5,481 nt of DNA from Deltaproteobacteria bacterium (GCA_030667105.1 DAOUWN010000171.1:1-5481), one strand, 5' to 3'; shown: positions 1-5,203, numbered from the stretch's first letter. Notes: generated by a model not told the origin, from the sequence alone. Program-made: numbers and translations.

Positions 1-5
1 CGATA

Positions 6-19
6 TTCGGATTTCGGAT
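6..19. repeat. Two tandem copies of a 7-base unit (TTCGGAT)
   Basis: TTCGGAT occurs twice back to back at 6-12 and 13-19, followed by more T. The repeat touches the left window edge, so it may be the tail of a longer short-period array. Two copies of seven bases are weak evidence by themselves. Confidence 0.3.
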
Positions 20-166
20 TTTGAGACTCCCATAACCGTCCAATATTAGCAATTTGGCACCGATTTTGACGTTACCGTATCCCTTCCTGAGGGTGATTTG
101 CAGTGGAGTGTCAATCGTGATAATATTCTGCCAAGTATTAAGAAGGGCTTCTGGTGTCAAGGGAAA

Positions 167-1036
167 ATGGACTATCAAGGGATAATCATCCGGCCTCCGA
201 GCGAGGCAAATAGCATCATCCTTCAAGTTACCACAGGGTGTTCCCACAACAAATGCACATTCTGTGGCACATACAAAGGCGTGCGCTTCAGAATCAAGCC
301 GGAATCGGTTGTTGAACGAGACATCGAGTTTGCAGCCTCCTATTGCAGACGCCAGCGCCGGGTTTTTGTCGCCGACGGCGATGCCCTCATCCTGCCACAG
401 GCCAAGCTTATGAAGCTGCTGAAGACCATCCGCGAGCGTCTCCCCTGGGTCACCCGGGTCGGCATTTACGGAAATGCAAAAAGCATCCGGACCAAGGCAT
501 TGGAAGACCTGATAGCGCTTCGCGAGAGCGGATTGGGCATTGTCTACATGGGCCTTGAGAGCGGTGATGATGTTACACTCAAGAAGATTCGAAAGGGCGT
601 AAGAGCAGACACCATAGTAGAGATGGGCCAGAAAGTCGTTGAGGCCGGAATCAAGCTTTCGGTGACCGTCCTGCTCGGCCTGGCAGGTCGGGAACGATCT
701 GCCCTGCATGCCGAGACCACGGGCCAAGCGCTGAGCGCCATGGACCCCAACTATGTGGGGGCACTGAGCCTGATGCTGCTATCCAATACGCCCCTGGGAC
801 AGGACTACCTGGAAGGGCGCTTTAAGCTCATCAGTTCCATGGAGATGTTGACGGAACTCAAGACCATAATGGCTCACACGGTCCTTTCCGGGGGGCTATT
901 TCATGCCAACCATGCTTCAAACTACCTTCCCGTCAAGGCAAGATTCCCCAGGGATAAGGAGACAACAATCAGACTCATTGACGAGGCCCTCAAGGGGAAC
1001 ATCCGTCTTAAGCCAGAGTCCTTGCGAGCGCTGTAG
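167..1036 (+). CDS. Radical SAM protein (COG1032-like, CX4CX2C cluster)
   Basis: A 289-aa radical SAM enzyme; the substrate is unknown. The N-terminus carries the family block RPPSEAN (residues 9-15) followed by the iron-sulfur ligands C25, C30 and C33. Their spacing is CX4CX2C, not the textbook CX3CX2C; as I recall, this spacing also occurs in other proteins with this RPPSEA-type N-terminus. Further landmarks are ADGDALILP near residue 70, GIYGNAK, and YMGLESGDD near 150, where GLESG is typical of the SAM-binding strand. The C-terminal block HANHASNYLPVK fits the same family. There is no B12 domain and no signal peptide. I chose the ATG at 167 because homologs begin close to this motif; AAGGG at 159-163 lies only 3 bases upstream, a tight spacing. 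A TTG at 98 would add 23 residues that do not resemble the family. Family call is firm; function is not. Confidence 0.88.
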   Translation: MDYQGIIIRPPSEANSIILQVTTGCSHNKCTFCGTYKGVRFRIKPESVVERDIEFAASYCRRQRRVFVADGDALILPQAKLMKLLKTIRERLPWVTRVGIYGNAKSIRTKALEDLIALRESGLGIVYMGLESGDDVTLKKIRKGVRADTIVEMGQKVVEAGIKLSVTVLLGLAGRERSALHAETTGQALSAMDPNYVGALSLMLLSNTPLGQDYLEGRFKLISSMEMLTELKTIMAHTVLSGGLFHANHASNYLPVKARFPRDKETTIRLIDEALKGNIRLKPESLRAL

Positions 1037-1039
1037 TTA

Positions 1040-1180
1040 GTGTCCATCCATAAATGGTCTTTTTGCCCAATCTCTGCGTTATGCTCAAAAAATAATCCTC
1101 GGAATATCACACATATGCCTGCGGTTATTTTTTTCGCATGCCTTGATCTTGAACAGAAATCCTCATTTCTGGATGGACAA
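1040..1180. mobile_element. MITE-like palindromic element, about 141 bp, TA-flanked
   Basis: The ends are inverted repeats: TGTCCATCCATAAATG at 1041-1056 pairs with CATTTCTGGATGGACA at 1164-1179, matching at 15 of 16 bases. The interior is also symmetric about base 1110: AAAAAATAATCC (1087-1098) faces GGTTATTTTTTT (1123-1134), and ATGC (1081-1084) faces GCAT (1136-1139). The RNA or single strand would fold into one long imperfect hairpin. TA lies at mirror positions on both sides (1038-1039 and 1181-1182), as expected from TA target duplication by an IS630/Tc1-type transposase. No transposase is encoded; short ORFs across it are not credible. It starts three bases after the radical SAM stop codon, so the hairpin might also help end that transcript. 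The alternative is a REP-like repeat. Confidence 0.7.
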
Positions 1181-1183
1181 TAT

Positions 1184-1212
1184 AAATCGCGAAGCGATGT
1201 CATAAGCGATTT
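1184..1212. promoter_or_regulatory. Inverted repeat just upstream of a promoter
   Basis: AAATCGC (1184-1190) and GCGATTT (1206-1212) form a perfect 7-bp inverted repeat with a 15-base centre, ending six bases before the -35 box of the promoter at 1219. The placement would suit an operator or activator site. No regulator is encoded nearby, and there is no T-run, so it is not a typical terminator. Confidence 0.35.
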
Positions 1213-1218
1213 CGCAAC

Positions 1219-1247
1219 TTGACCTGAAATACACGATTTATTATGAT
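1219..1247 (+). promoter_or_regulatory. Sigma-70 promoter for the CoA-binding gene
   Basis: TTGACC (1219-1224), a 17-base spacer, then TATGAT (1242-1247). Each hexamer matches the consensus at five of six bases. The predicted transcript start is near 1254, about 23 bases before the ATG at 1277. This makes the alternative TTG start at 1253 unlikely. Confidence 0.65.
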
Positions 1248-1276
1248 CATTTTTGCTGCAGAACAACGAGACAACA

Positions 1277-1717
1277 ATGCCCGAGATAACGTGCGAGATG
1301 CCTCAATACAATCCACCGTCTGAAGAGATCAGGACAATCCTTGAGAACCACAAAACAGTGGCTATTGTGGGTCTATCTCCCAAACCGGAAAGAGACAGCC
1401 ACAAGGTGGGGAAATATCTCAAAGACCACGGTTACAGAATTGTTCCGGTTAATCCCGGCCAAAAGGAGATACTGGGTGAAAAGTGCTATCCCAATCTCAA
1501 GGCTATACCTTTCCCGGTAGACGTAGTAGACATATTCAGGAGGTCTGAAGCCGTCCCTCCTATTGTGGATCATGCCGTAGAGATGGGGGCCAGGGTGGTC
1601 TGGATGCAGTTGGGCATTGTCCACAACCTGGCGGCGGAAAAGGCCAGAGAGGCCGGCCTTGATGTGGTTATGAGCAAGTGTATCAAGATTGAACATATGA
1701 ACATGTTAAGGGAGTGA
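1277..1717 (+). CDS. CoA-binding domain protein (YccU-like)
   Basis: A 146-aa cytosolic protein made of a single Rossmann-type CoA-binding domain (CoA_binding_2 family). The nucleotide-binding strand-loop is VAIVGLSPKPERDSHKV at residues 28-44, followed by YRIVPVNP (53-60), VDVVDIFRRSE (81-91) and VVWMQLGI (107-114). A conserved-looking tail, MSKCIKIEH, closes the domain at about 132-140. The length is normal for stand-alone members. The biochemical role of this family is not established; CoA binding is inferred from the fold. The ATG at 1277 was chosen because the promoter's transcript start falls near 1254; GAG at 1268-1270 is only a weak ribosome binding site, and an ATG at 1298 is also possible. 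The next gene begins three bases after the stop, so the two are almost certainly co-transcribed. Confidence 0.88.
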   Translation: MPEITCEMPQYNPPSEEIRTILENHKTVAIVGLSPKPERDSHKVGKYLKDHGYRIVPVNPGQKEILGEKCYPNLKAIPFPVDVVDIFRRSEAVPPIVDHAVEMGARVVWMQLGIVHNLAAEKAREAGLDVVMSKCIKIEHMNMLRE

Positions 1718-1720
1718 ATT

Positions 1721-1903
1721 ATGCCGATTGCGGATCAGAAGGATGACAAGATCATCAGGCTTGTTAGGCGTGAGGCCGAGAAATTCCAGGCCAAAATCAA
1801 AAAAATCGATCTGGAGAAGCAAATCCTTGATATCGATTGTCCGGATGACAACAAGGATGAATGTGCCGTTGCGATTCAGAAGATTCTAGCAAAGCATGAA
1901 TAG
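1721..1903 (+). CDS. Small conserved-looking hypothetical protein (60 aa)
   Basis: I do not recognise this protein. It starts three bases after the CoA-binding gene and has a good ribosome binding site, AAGGGAG at 1708-1714, six bases before the ATG and inside the end of the upstream gene. Translational coupling is therefore likely. The sequence is highly charged, with no signal or membrane segment. It reads as a basic helix (about 8-28), a beta segment KIDLEKQILDIDC (28-40), and an acidic turn leading into a second helix (44-58). Two cysteines, C40 and C48, are present. The layout could be a small alpha-beta domain; a partner role for the CoA-binding protein is only an inference from gene order. 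The gene ends 15 bases from the end of the convergent gene. Confidence 0.7.
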   Translation: MPIADQKDDKIIRLVRREAEKFQAKIKKIDLEKQILDIDCPDDNKDECAVAIQKILAKHE

Positions 1904-1918
1904 AACCGCTAAGCGATT

Positions 1919-2641
1919 TTATGACTTCAGATCGGCTGTTCGTTTGATCAGGTTCAGAGTAATACTGGCAACCGTGGCAACCATCTCAGAGTCATCCGCA
2001 GGGATCCTGGTCGGGCCGAATCGTGCGTATTTTTCAAAAAAATTGTCAAAGTCAAAGACGGCCTGGTAGGTCATAGTCTGCACTTCCTTGTTGTGCTTCA
2101 GGCTGAATGGAAGTCTCTCAAAGGCAAAGGGAATCTGCAAAAAGATGTCATTTGCCTTTTCGTAAGGCCCAAGCCCGTTTTGCTCACAGTAGGCCTCGAT
2201 GGCCCACTCAGGCCCCGTGCCCAGGCCTTCACAGTAGTCTGCACGACGCTGGAGATAATATCTGGTCAGCCTTTTGCCACTCTTGTCATCATCTTCTATC
2301 ACTCGTGCCAAGGGATAGTTTCTGCAACAGCTTGGCCTGCTCTGGTAGATATTGCATCCGTGGCTCTTGAGAAAAATACACGTGCCATCTTCCTTGTGCT
2401 TGAGGAGGACAGAGGGAAATCCGGTCAGGGTATCCACGCAGGTTAAGCAATAAGCAGAGAGAAACTGATGGGAGTCCGTGTCCAGGTGCCTCCTCATGCA
2501 GGCAATGTCATAGGGAGTGAGGGTTACGTCTGTTGCGCAACATCTGCCGAAACAGCTCAGGCCCTGATGGCATTCAAACCGGAATGTGGAGCCAGGCTCG
2601 ATCTCCTCGCCAAAATCTTCCACATTTTGCTGCCAGGTCAT
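1919..2641 (-). CDS. YkgJ-family cysteine cluster protein
   Basis: A 240-aa protein of the YkgJ/CxxCxxxxCC type, thought to bind a metal or iron-sulfur centre; the function is unknown. The N-terminal half carries the signature: C24, C30, C34 and C35 (FEC...CFGRCC), then VTLTPYDIACMRR, a further pair C65/C68, then C88 (TCIFL), C96, and SRPSCCRNYPL at about 101-111 with C105/C106. C137 and C152 lie further on. The C-terminal 80 residues have no motif I know. The start is taken as the ATG at 2641, with AAGGGGA (complement of 2650-2656) eight bases upstream. A TTG at 2740 would add 33 residues of unrelated sequence. The gene is convergent with the 60-aa gene and divergent from the HAD gene. Confidence 0.85.
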   Translation of the reverse strand: MTWQQNVEDFGEEIEPGSTFRFECHQGLSCFGRCCATDVTLTPYDIACMRRHLDTDSHQFLSAYCLTCVDTLTGFPSVLLKHKEDGTCIFLKSHGCNIYQSRPSCCRNYPLARVIEDDDKSGKRLTRYYLQRRADYCEGLGTGPEWAIEAYCEQNGLGPYEKANDIFLQIPFAFERLPFSLKHNKEVQTMTYQAVFDFDNFFEKYARFGPTRIPADDSEMVATVASITLNLIKRTADLKS

Positions 2642-2663
2642 TGTGCTTTTCCCCTTTTTTGCT

Positions 2664-2692
2664 CTGATAACACGGCTCAGAATCGAGTGCAA
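2664..2692 (-). promoter_or_regulatory. Possible weak promoter for the YkgJ-type gene
   Basis: On the minus strand TTGCAC (2692-2687), a 17-base spacer and TATCAG (2669-2664) lie just ahead of the ribosome binding site. The -35 matches the consensus at three of six bases and the -10 at four. The position is right for a short leader, but the match is poor. Confidence 0.25.
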
Positions 2693-2733
2693 TGGAGATC
2701 GCTGCGTAAAGGCGCCACAGGGGGCGGCAAGAT

Positions 2734-2762
2734 TTGACAACTTATTCCAGTTGTTCTAGATA
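2734..2762 (+). promoter_or_regulatory. Candidate promoter for the HAD gene
   Basis: A perfect TTGACA (2734-2739) with a 17-base spacer to TAGATA (2757-2762). The -10 is weak by itself, three of six. The block TTCTAGAT at 2754-2761 recurs at exactly the same distance from TTGACA in the dapA promoter (3333-3361), which raises its credibility. The transcript start would be near 2769, about 74 bases before the gene. Confidence 0.45.
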
Positions 2763-2842
2763 GCTGGTGACGGAATACGGCTCATATCCATATGTTTGCT
2801 TCTGGTTTTCCGCCGTAGCAGGAACCAGGTCAGGAGAAAGAG

Positions 2843-3310
2843 ATGAAATCCATTGCTGTTCCCGGATTTGGCTCCCTTGAGTTGGAAAATGTGATATTGG
2901 ATTTGAACGGTACTGTGACCGAATTCGGGGATTTTATTCCCGGTGTTTTGGATTATCTGAAGGCTTTGGCGGCAGAGGGGTTCACTATCTATATCCTTTC
3001 CGGGGATACACGGGGCACCCTGCGACAGATCTTTGAGCCTTCTCCGGGTATCGAGGCCGTTGTCACAAAAACAGCCAGGGAGAAAAGAGCCTTTGTTGAA
3101 TCGATAGGGCCACAACACACAGTTTGCGTGGGAAACGGAAACATAGACGTTGAGATGTTTAAGGTGGCCAGGCTTTCCATATGCACGATTCAGGCAGAAG
3201 GCGCCACGACCAGGGCCATGCTGCAAGCCGACATCATCGTCACTCACATCAAAGACGCCTTTGAAATTCTACTCGACCCCAAGACCTTGATTGCCACGCT
3301 GAGGGCATGA
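2843..3310 (+). CDS. HAD-superfamily hydrolase, soluble P-type ATPase-like
   Basis: A 155-aa soluble HAD protein of the kind labelled 'soluble P-type ATPase' (COG4087). Motif I is DLNGT at residues 20-24, with D20 as the expected nucleophile; the second acidic position of DxD is Asn (N22), as the P-type group also lacks Asp there. Motif II is the serine in YILSGDTRGT (S53). K76 or K81 may serve as motif III. Motif IV is VGNGNID (96-102), with D102 as the metal ligand and Asn in place of the usual first Asp. The end, IIVTHIKDAFEILLDP followed by LIATLR, is typical of this small group. There are no membrane segments, so it is not an ion pump; phosphatase activity is plausible but the substrate is unknown. 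The ATG follows AGGAG (2832-2836) with a six-base gap. The gene ends 23 bases before the dapA promoter. Confidence 0.82.
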   Translation: MKSIAVPGFGSLELENVILDLNGTVTEFGDFIPGVLDYLKALAAEGFTIYILSGDTRGTLRQIFEPSPGIEAVVTKTAREKRAFVESIGPQHTVCVGNGNIDVEMFKVARLSICTIQAEGATTRAMLQADIIVTHIKDAFEILLDPKTLIATLRA

Positions 3311-3332
3311 AGGTCACCACTCTTGTTTTTTC

Positions 3333-3361
3333 TTGACATGCGGAACTTGAGCTTCTAGATT
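3333..3361 (+). promoter_or_regulatory. Sigma-70 promoter of the dapA riboswitch leader
   Basis: TTGACA (3333-3338) is a perfect -35; after 17 bases comes TAGATT (3356-3361), four of six against TATAAT. The predicted transcript start is near 3368, immediately before the lysine aptamer. That is where a riboswitch-led transcript should begin, so sequence and context agree. Confidence 0.65.
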
Positions 3362-3370
3362 AGAAAAATA

Positions 3371-3550
3371 CTGGAGTTGAGGAGCGGTACTCATGAGTAG
3401 CCGCAGGGTAGGGGATCAGGTCTTGCATTTTGATCCTGCGGCAAAAGGGTGTATCGCCGAAGTCCGCTTTTGACCTGTTTCAAATGCGGGCTGGGTCTGC
3501 GGATAAGATCCGCAGGACTGTCACGACTTTTTCGTGGAGTGCTCTCTTGG
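3371..3550 (+). ncRNA. Lysine riboswitch (L box) aptamer
   Basis: The leader contains the conserved L-box core in the right order: GAGGAGCGG and GAGTAGCCGC around the P2 arm (3379-3404), then GGGTGTATCGCCGAAG (3447-3462), GGCTGG (3489-3494) and GGACTGTCACGA (3515-3526). I recalled the E. coli and B. subtilis lysC leaders for comparison, and these blocks line up with them. Arms visible in the sequence are GGATCA/TGATCC (3413-3418 with 3431-3436), CCGC/GCGG (3464-3467 with 3486-3489), a perfect CTGCGGAT/ATCCGCAG hairpin (3497-3504 with 3508-3515), and CACGA/TCGTG (3522-3526 with 3532-3536). I could not draw a convincing closing P1 helix, so both ends are approximate. It binds free lysine and controls the dapA gene 68 bases further on. 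Confidence 0.92.
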
Positions 3551-3574
3551 TTGGTTGCAGTCGGAGCGCACTCC
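3536..3574 (+). promoter_or_regulatory. Antiterminator pairing of the lysine riboswitch
   Basis: GGAGTGC (3536-3542), at the 3' end of the aptamer, is exactly complementary to GCACTCC (3568-3574), which is most of the terminator loop plus four bases of its 3' arm. The two foldings exclude each other. When lysine holds the aptamer together the terminator should form; without lysine this pairing should let RNA polymerase continue into dapA. Confidence 0.65.
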
Positions 3575-3588
3575 GGCTGTTTTTTTTT
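3558..3588 (+). terminator. Rho-independent terminator of the riboswitch
   Basis: CAGTCGGAG (3558-3566) pairs with CTCCGGCTG (3571-3579) over nine base pairs, one of them G-U, around the loop CGCA. A run of nine T follows at once (3580-3588). It lies between the aptamer and the dapA ribosome binding site, so it is a regulatory attenuator and not the end of the HAD gene. Confidence 0.92.
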
Positions 3589-3603
3589 GCGTAGGACTAA
3601 AAC

Positions 3604-3610
3604 AAGGAGG
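3604..3610 (+). promoter_or_regulatory. Ribosome binding site that fixes the dapA start
   Basis: AAGGAGG, a near-perfect Shine-Dalgarno sequence, is seven bases before the ATG at 3618. The reading frame is open back to a TTG at 3534, but that lies inside the riboswitch, so the longer version is an artefact. Confidence 0.9.
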
Positions 3611-3617
3611 TGCCACG

Positions 3618-4652
3618 ATGTTTAGCGGATGTTATACGGCGCTGATGACGCCATTCAAGGACCATGCGGTCGATTACGAGGCCCTTGAAAAACTGGTAGA
3701 GTTTCAGATCGCAGGTGGTGTTAGTGGAATCCTGGCTGTGGGTACCACGGGTGAGAGCCCTACATTGAACTGGGAAGAGCACAACAAGGTAATCGGGATG
3801 GTGGCTGAAAAATGTAAAGGGCGGTGCCAGTCCATCGCAGGGGTAGGGAGTAACAATACGCGGGAGACTCTGGAGAGCACGGAGCACGCAGTGCACGTGG
3901 GGGCTGATGCCGCTTTGCTGGTAGATCCTTACTACAACGGGCCTAGTTCACTGGAGATCCGCAGGGAATATGTGGCCCCTGTGGCAGCCAGGTTCCCCCA
4001 GATCCAGATCATTCCGTATGTGATTCCGGGACGTACCGGGGCCCAGCTTTTGCCTGAAGACCTTGCCATCCTGAATGACCAATTCGCCAATGTGAGCACG
4101 GTGAAGGAAGCTACAGGAAGCATCGAGAATATGAAACGTACCCGTGAGTGTTGCGGGGAGGACTTTACGATTATGTCCGGCGACGATGACAAGACTCTTA
4201 CGATGATGACCGATCCGAGTATCAAGGCTAGCGGCGTGATCTCGGTAGCCTCCAACATTGCTCCGAAGGCCGTCCAGGACATGACCACGTTTCTGAACCA
4301 GGGCAATGAGGCCGAGGCAGAAAAACTTGTGAGCGCTTTGAAACCGCTTTTCGGGATTGTGACTGTAAAGACTCAGGAGGAGACGCCTTTTGGAACGGTG
4401 ACGTGCCGTGCCAGAAATCCCCTTGGCGCAAAGACCCTTATGGTAATTCTTGGCATGCCCGCGGGCACATGTCGCCAGCCTCTGGGCAAGATGACCAGGA
4501 AAGGTGTAGAGGTCGTACTGAATGCTGGCCGTAGCGTGTGGGAAAACAACCCGGAGATTTTGCAGCCTATCGCTGATTTTTTCGGTGTTGACATCGGAGC
4601 AAGACTCCATGACGAGTCGCTTTTGGCTGGACTTGTGTATGAGGAATACTAG
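3618..4652 (+). CDS. dapA: 4-hydroxy-tetrahydrodipicolinate synthase, extended form
   Basis: A 344-aa cytosolic TIM-barrel aldolase. It condenses pyruvate with aspartate semialdehyde, the first committed step to diaminopimelate and lysine. Family residues are all present: T43-T44 in GTTGES, Y106 in PYYNGP, Y134 and R139 in PYVIPGRTG, and the Schiff-base lysine K163 in VKEATG. SGDD and GVISVASNIAP also match. Oddities: the usual YNVP is YVIP here (V135 for Asn), and the protein is about 50 residues longer than the E. coli enzyme. The extra length comes from a small insert after SGDD, a longer loop around KTQEETPFGTVTCR, and a C-terminal tail from about residue 308 (WENNPEIL onward). The lysine riboswitch directly upstream strongly supports a lysine-pathway role over other aldolases of the superfamily. 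It is monocistronic, with a convergent gene ending 10 bases downstream. Confidence 0.9.
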   Translation: MFSGCYTALMTPFKDHAVDYEALEKLVEFQIAGGVSGILAVGTTGESPTLNWEEHNKVIGMVAEKCKGRCQSIAGVGSNNTRETLESTEHAVHVGADAALLVDPYYNGPSSLEIRREYVAPVAARFPQIQIIPYVIPGRTGAQLLPEDLAILNDQFANVSTVKEATGSIENMKRTRECCGEDFTIMSGDDDKTLTMMTDPSIKASGVISVASNIAPKAVQDMTTFLNQGNEAEAEKLVSALKPLFGIVTVKTQEETPFGTVTCRARNPLGAKTLMVILGMPAGTCRQPLGKMTRKGVEVVLNAGRSVWENNPEILQPIADFFGVDIGARLHDESLLAGLVYEEY

Positions 4653-4662
4653 ATGACTGCGC

Positions 4663-4890
4663 TTATCTTTTTCGTGAGACAAAGCCTCTTAGCGCAACAT
4701 TTAAGAGAGCGCCACCGGCAACCATGCCTGCGAGGAGGGGGATTTGACTGGCCATAGTGGAGAGGACCAAGCCGGCAGCCAGCCCAGATCCGATCCAGGC
4801 CGCTGACCGAAGTGTCTGAGTTCGATCCAACTTCTTTTCGATCCGATTTATTTCTTTCTTTAACTCTTTCTCAATGTGGTCAGTGTGCAT
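4663..4890 (-). CDS. Small membrane protein with an N-terminal charged helix
   Basis: I do not recognise this 75-aa protein. Residues 5-28 form a highly charged, probably coiled helix (EKELKKEINRIEKKLDR). Two hydrophobic segments follow, about 30-47 and 50-71, rich in Gly and Ala and separated by a short SQIP turn; the protein ends in SRKR. This predicts an inner-membrane hairpin with both ends in the cytoplasm by the positive-inside rule. The start is the ATG at 4890; an AAGG about nine bases upstream is a weak ribosome binding site. The gene converges on dapA with a 10-base gap and lies 313 bases downstream of the parA-like gene on the same strand, too far to assume an operon. A plus-strand reading frame overlaps its first part and is treated as spurious there. 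Confidence 0.65.
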   Translation of the reverse strand: MHTDHIEKELKKEINRIEKKLDRTQTLRSAAWIGSGLAAGLVLSTMASQIPLLAGMVAGGALLNVALRGFVSRKR

Positions 4891-4958
4891 CGTTTGAGAC
4901 CTTGTACGAATATGGGCTGAGTCAATGTGCTGCCAGCCCTAATACACAAAATATTCTA

Positions 4959-5102
4959 ATGAGCACAAAGCGTGCCATGAGGTCAAAGAGGAAGGGCCGC
5001 GTTGACTACGACTCTGATGGGGGGCGGATTCCGTTCATTGACAGGCAGGACGACTCTCTGTTTTCAAGAATCGTGTCCCGGACAGGCATGAAGGCAAACT
5101 GA
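4959..5102 (+). CDS. Doubtful small ORF (47 aa), basic N-terminus
   Basis: A 47-aa frame starting MSTKRAMRSKRKGR, then an acidic DYDSDGG stretch and a polar C-terminus. Its third codon positions are mostly G or C, which slightly favours coding. Against it, no ribosome binding site precedes the ATG, no promoter is seen, and I recognise no family. The frame is open further upstream to 4812, but there it runs antisense to the membrane protein gene. It may be a real small protein, a gene remnant or chance. Confidence 0.25.
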   Translation: MSTKRAMRSKRKGRVDYDSDGGRIPFIDRQDDSLFSRIVSRTGMKAN

Positions 5103-5132
5103 GGCGCCGCCGTCATTTTTAAGACAGTGCAG

Positions 5133-5150
5133 TGTCAAAAAAATGTCAAA
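5133..5150. repeat. Direct repeat TGTCAAA spaced by 11 bases
   Basis: TGTCAAA occurs at 5133-5139 and again at 5144-5150, an 11-base period that places both copies on the same face of the helix. On the minus strand each copy reads TTTGACA, so each contains a perfect -35 hexamer, but the -10 regions that follow are poor. A tandem protein-binding site is one possibility; an A-rich chance repeat is another. Confidence 0.35.
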
Positions 5151-5203
5151 TCCCAGGAAGGACTCACGAGAGAGCTGGTGACTAATGGATGGGAGATTAT
5201 CGG

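Larger units (their letters stand above)
4891..5203. other. Gene-poor stretch between parA-like and membrane gene
   Basis: This 313-base stretch separates two minus-strand genes. It holds one doubtful small plus-strand ORF (4959-5102) and a direct repeat (5133-5150). I see no clear terminator behind the parA-like gene, no tRNA, and no convincing promoter for the membrane protein. Confidence 0.5.

Noticed and set aside
2..49. Possible tail of an upstream gene (frame open from base 2 to a TAG at 47)
   Set aside because: Only 15 codons across a short tandem repeat, with no recognisable motif.
98..166. N-terminal extension of the radical SAM protein from a TTG at 98
   Set aside because: The 23 extra residues do not resemble the family, whose members begin near the RPPSEA block.
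922..1266. Minus-strand 114-aa reading frame across the MITE-like element
   Set aside because: It is antisense to the radical SAM gene end and the palindromic repeat, with no family resemblance; a plus-strand 60-aa frame here is rejected for the same reason.
2093..2737. Plus-strand frames opposite the YkgJ-type gene
   Set aside because: Antisense shadows; the minus-strand frame carries the conserved cysteine motifs.
2642..2740. N-terminal extension of the YkgJ-type protein from a TTG at 2740 (minus)
   Set aside because: It runs through the better ribosome binding site and candidate promoter, and adds sequence unlike the family.
3534..3617. N-terminal extension of dapA from a TTG at 3534
   Set aside because: It lies inside the lysine aptamer and terminator; the AAGGAGG site and family length point to the ATG at 3618.
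3948..4682. Long minus-strand frame (244 aa) opposite dapA
   Set aside because: It is a shadow of a strongly conserved enzyme gene and shows no recognisable domain or ribosome binding site.
4659..4695. GCGCT/AGCGC inverted repeat after dapA as a terminator
   Set aside because: The stem is five bases with a long loop and no T-run in the right place.
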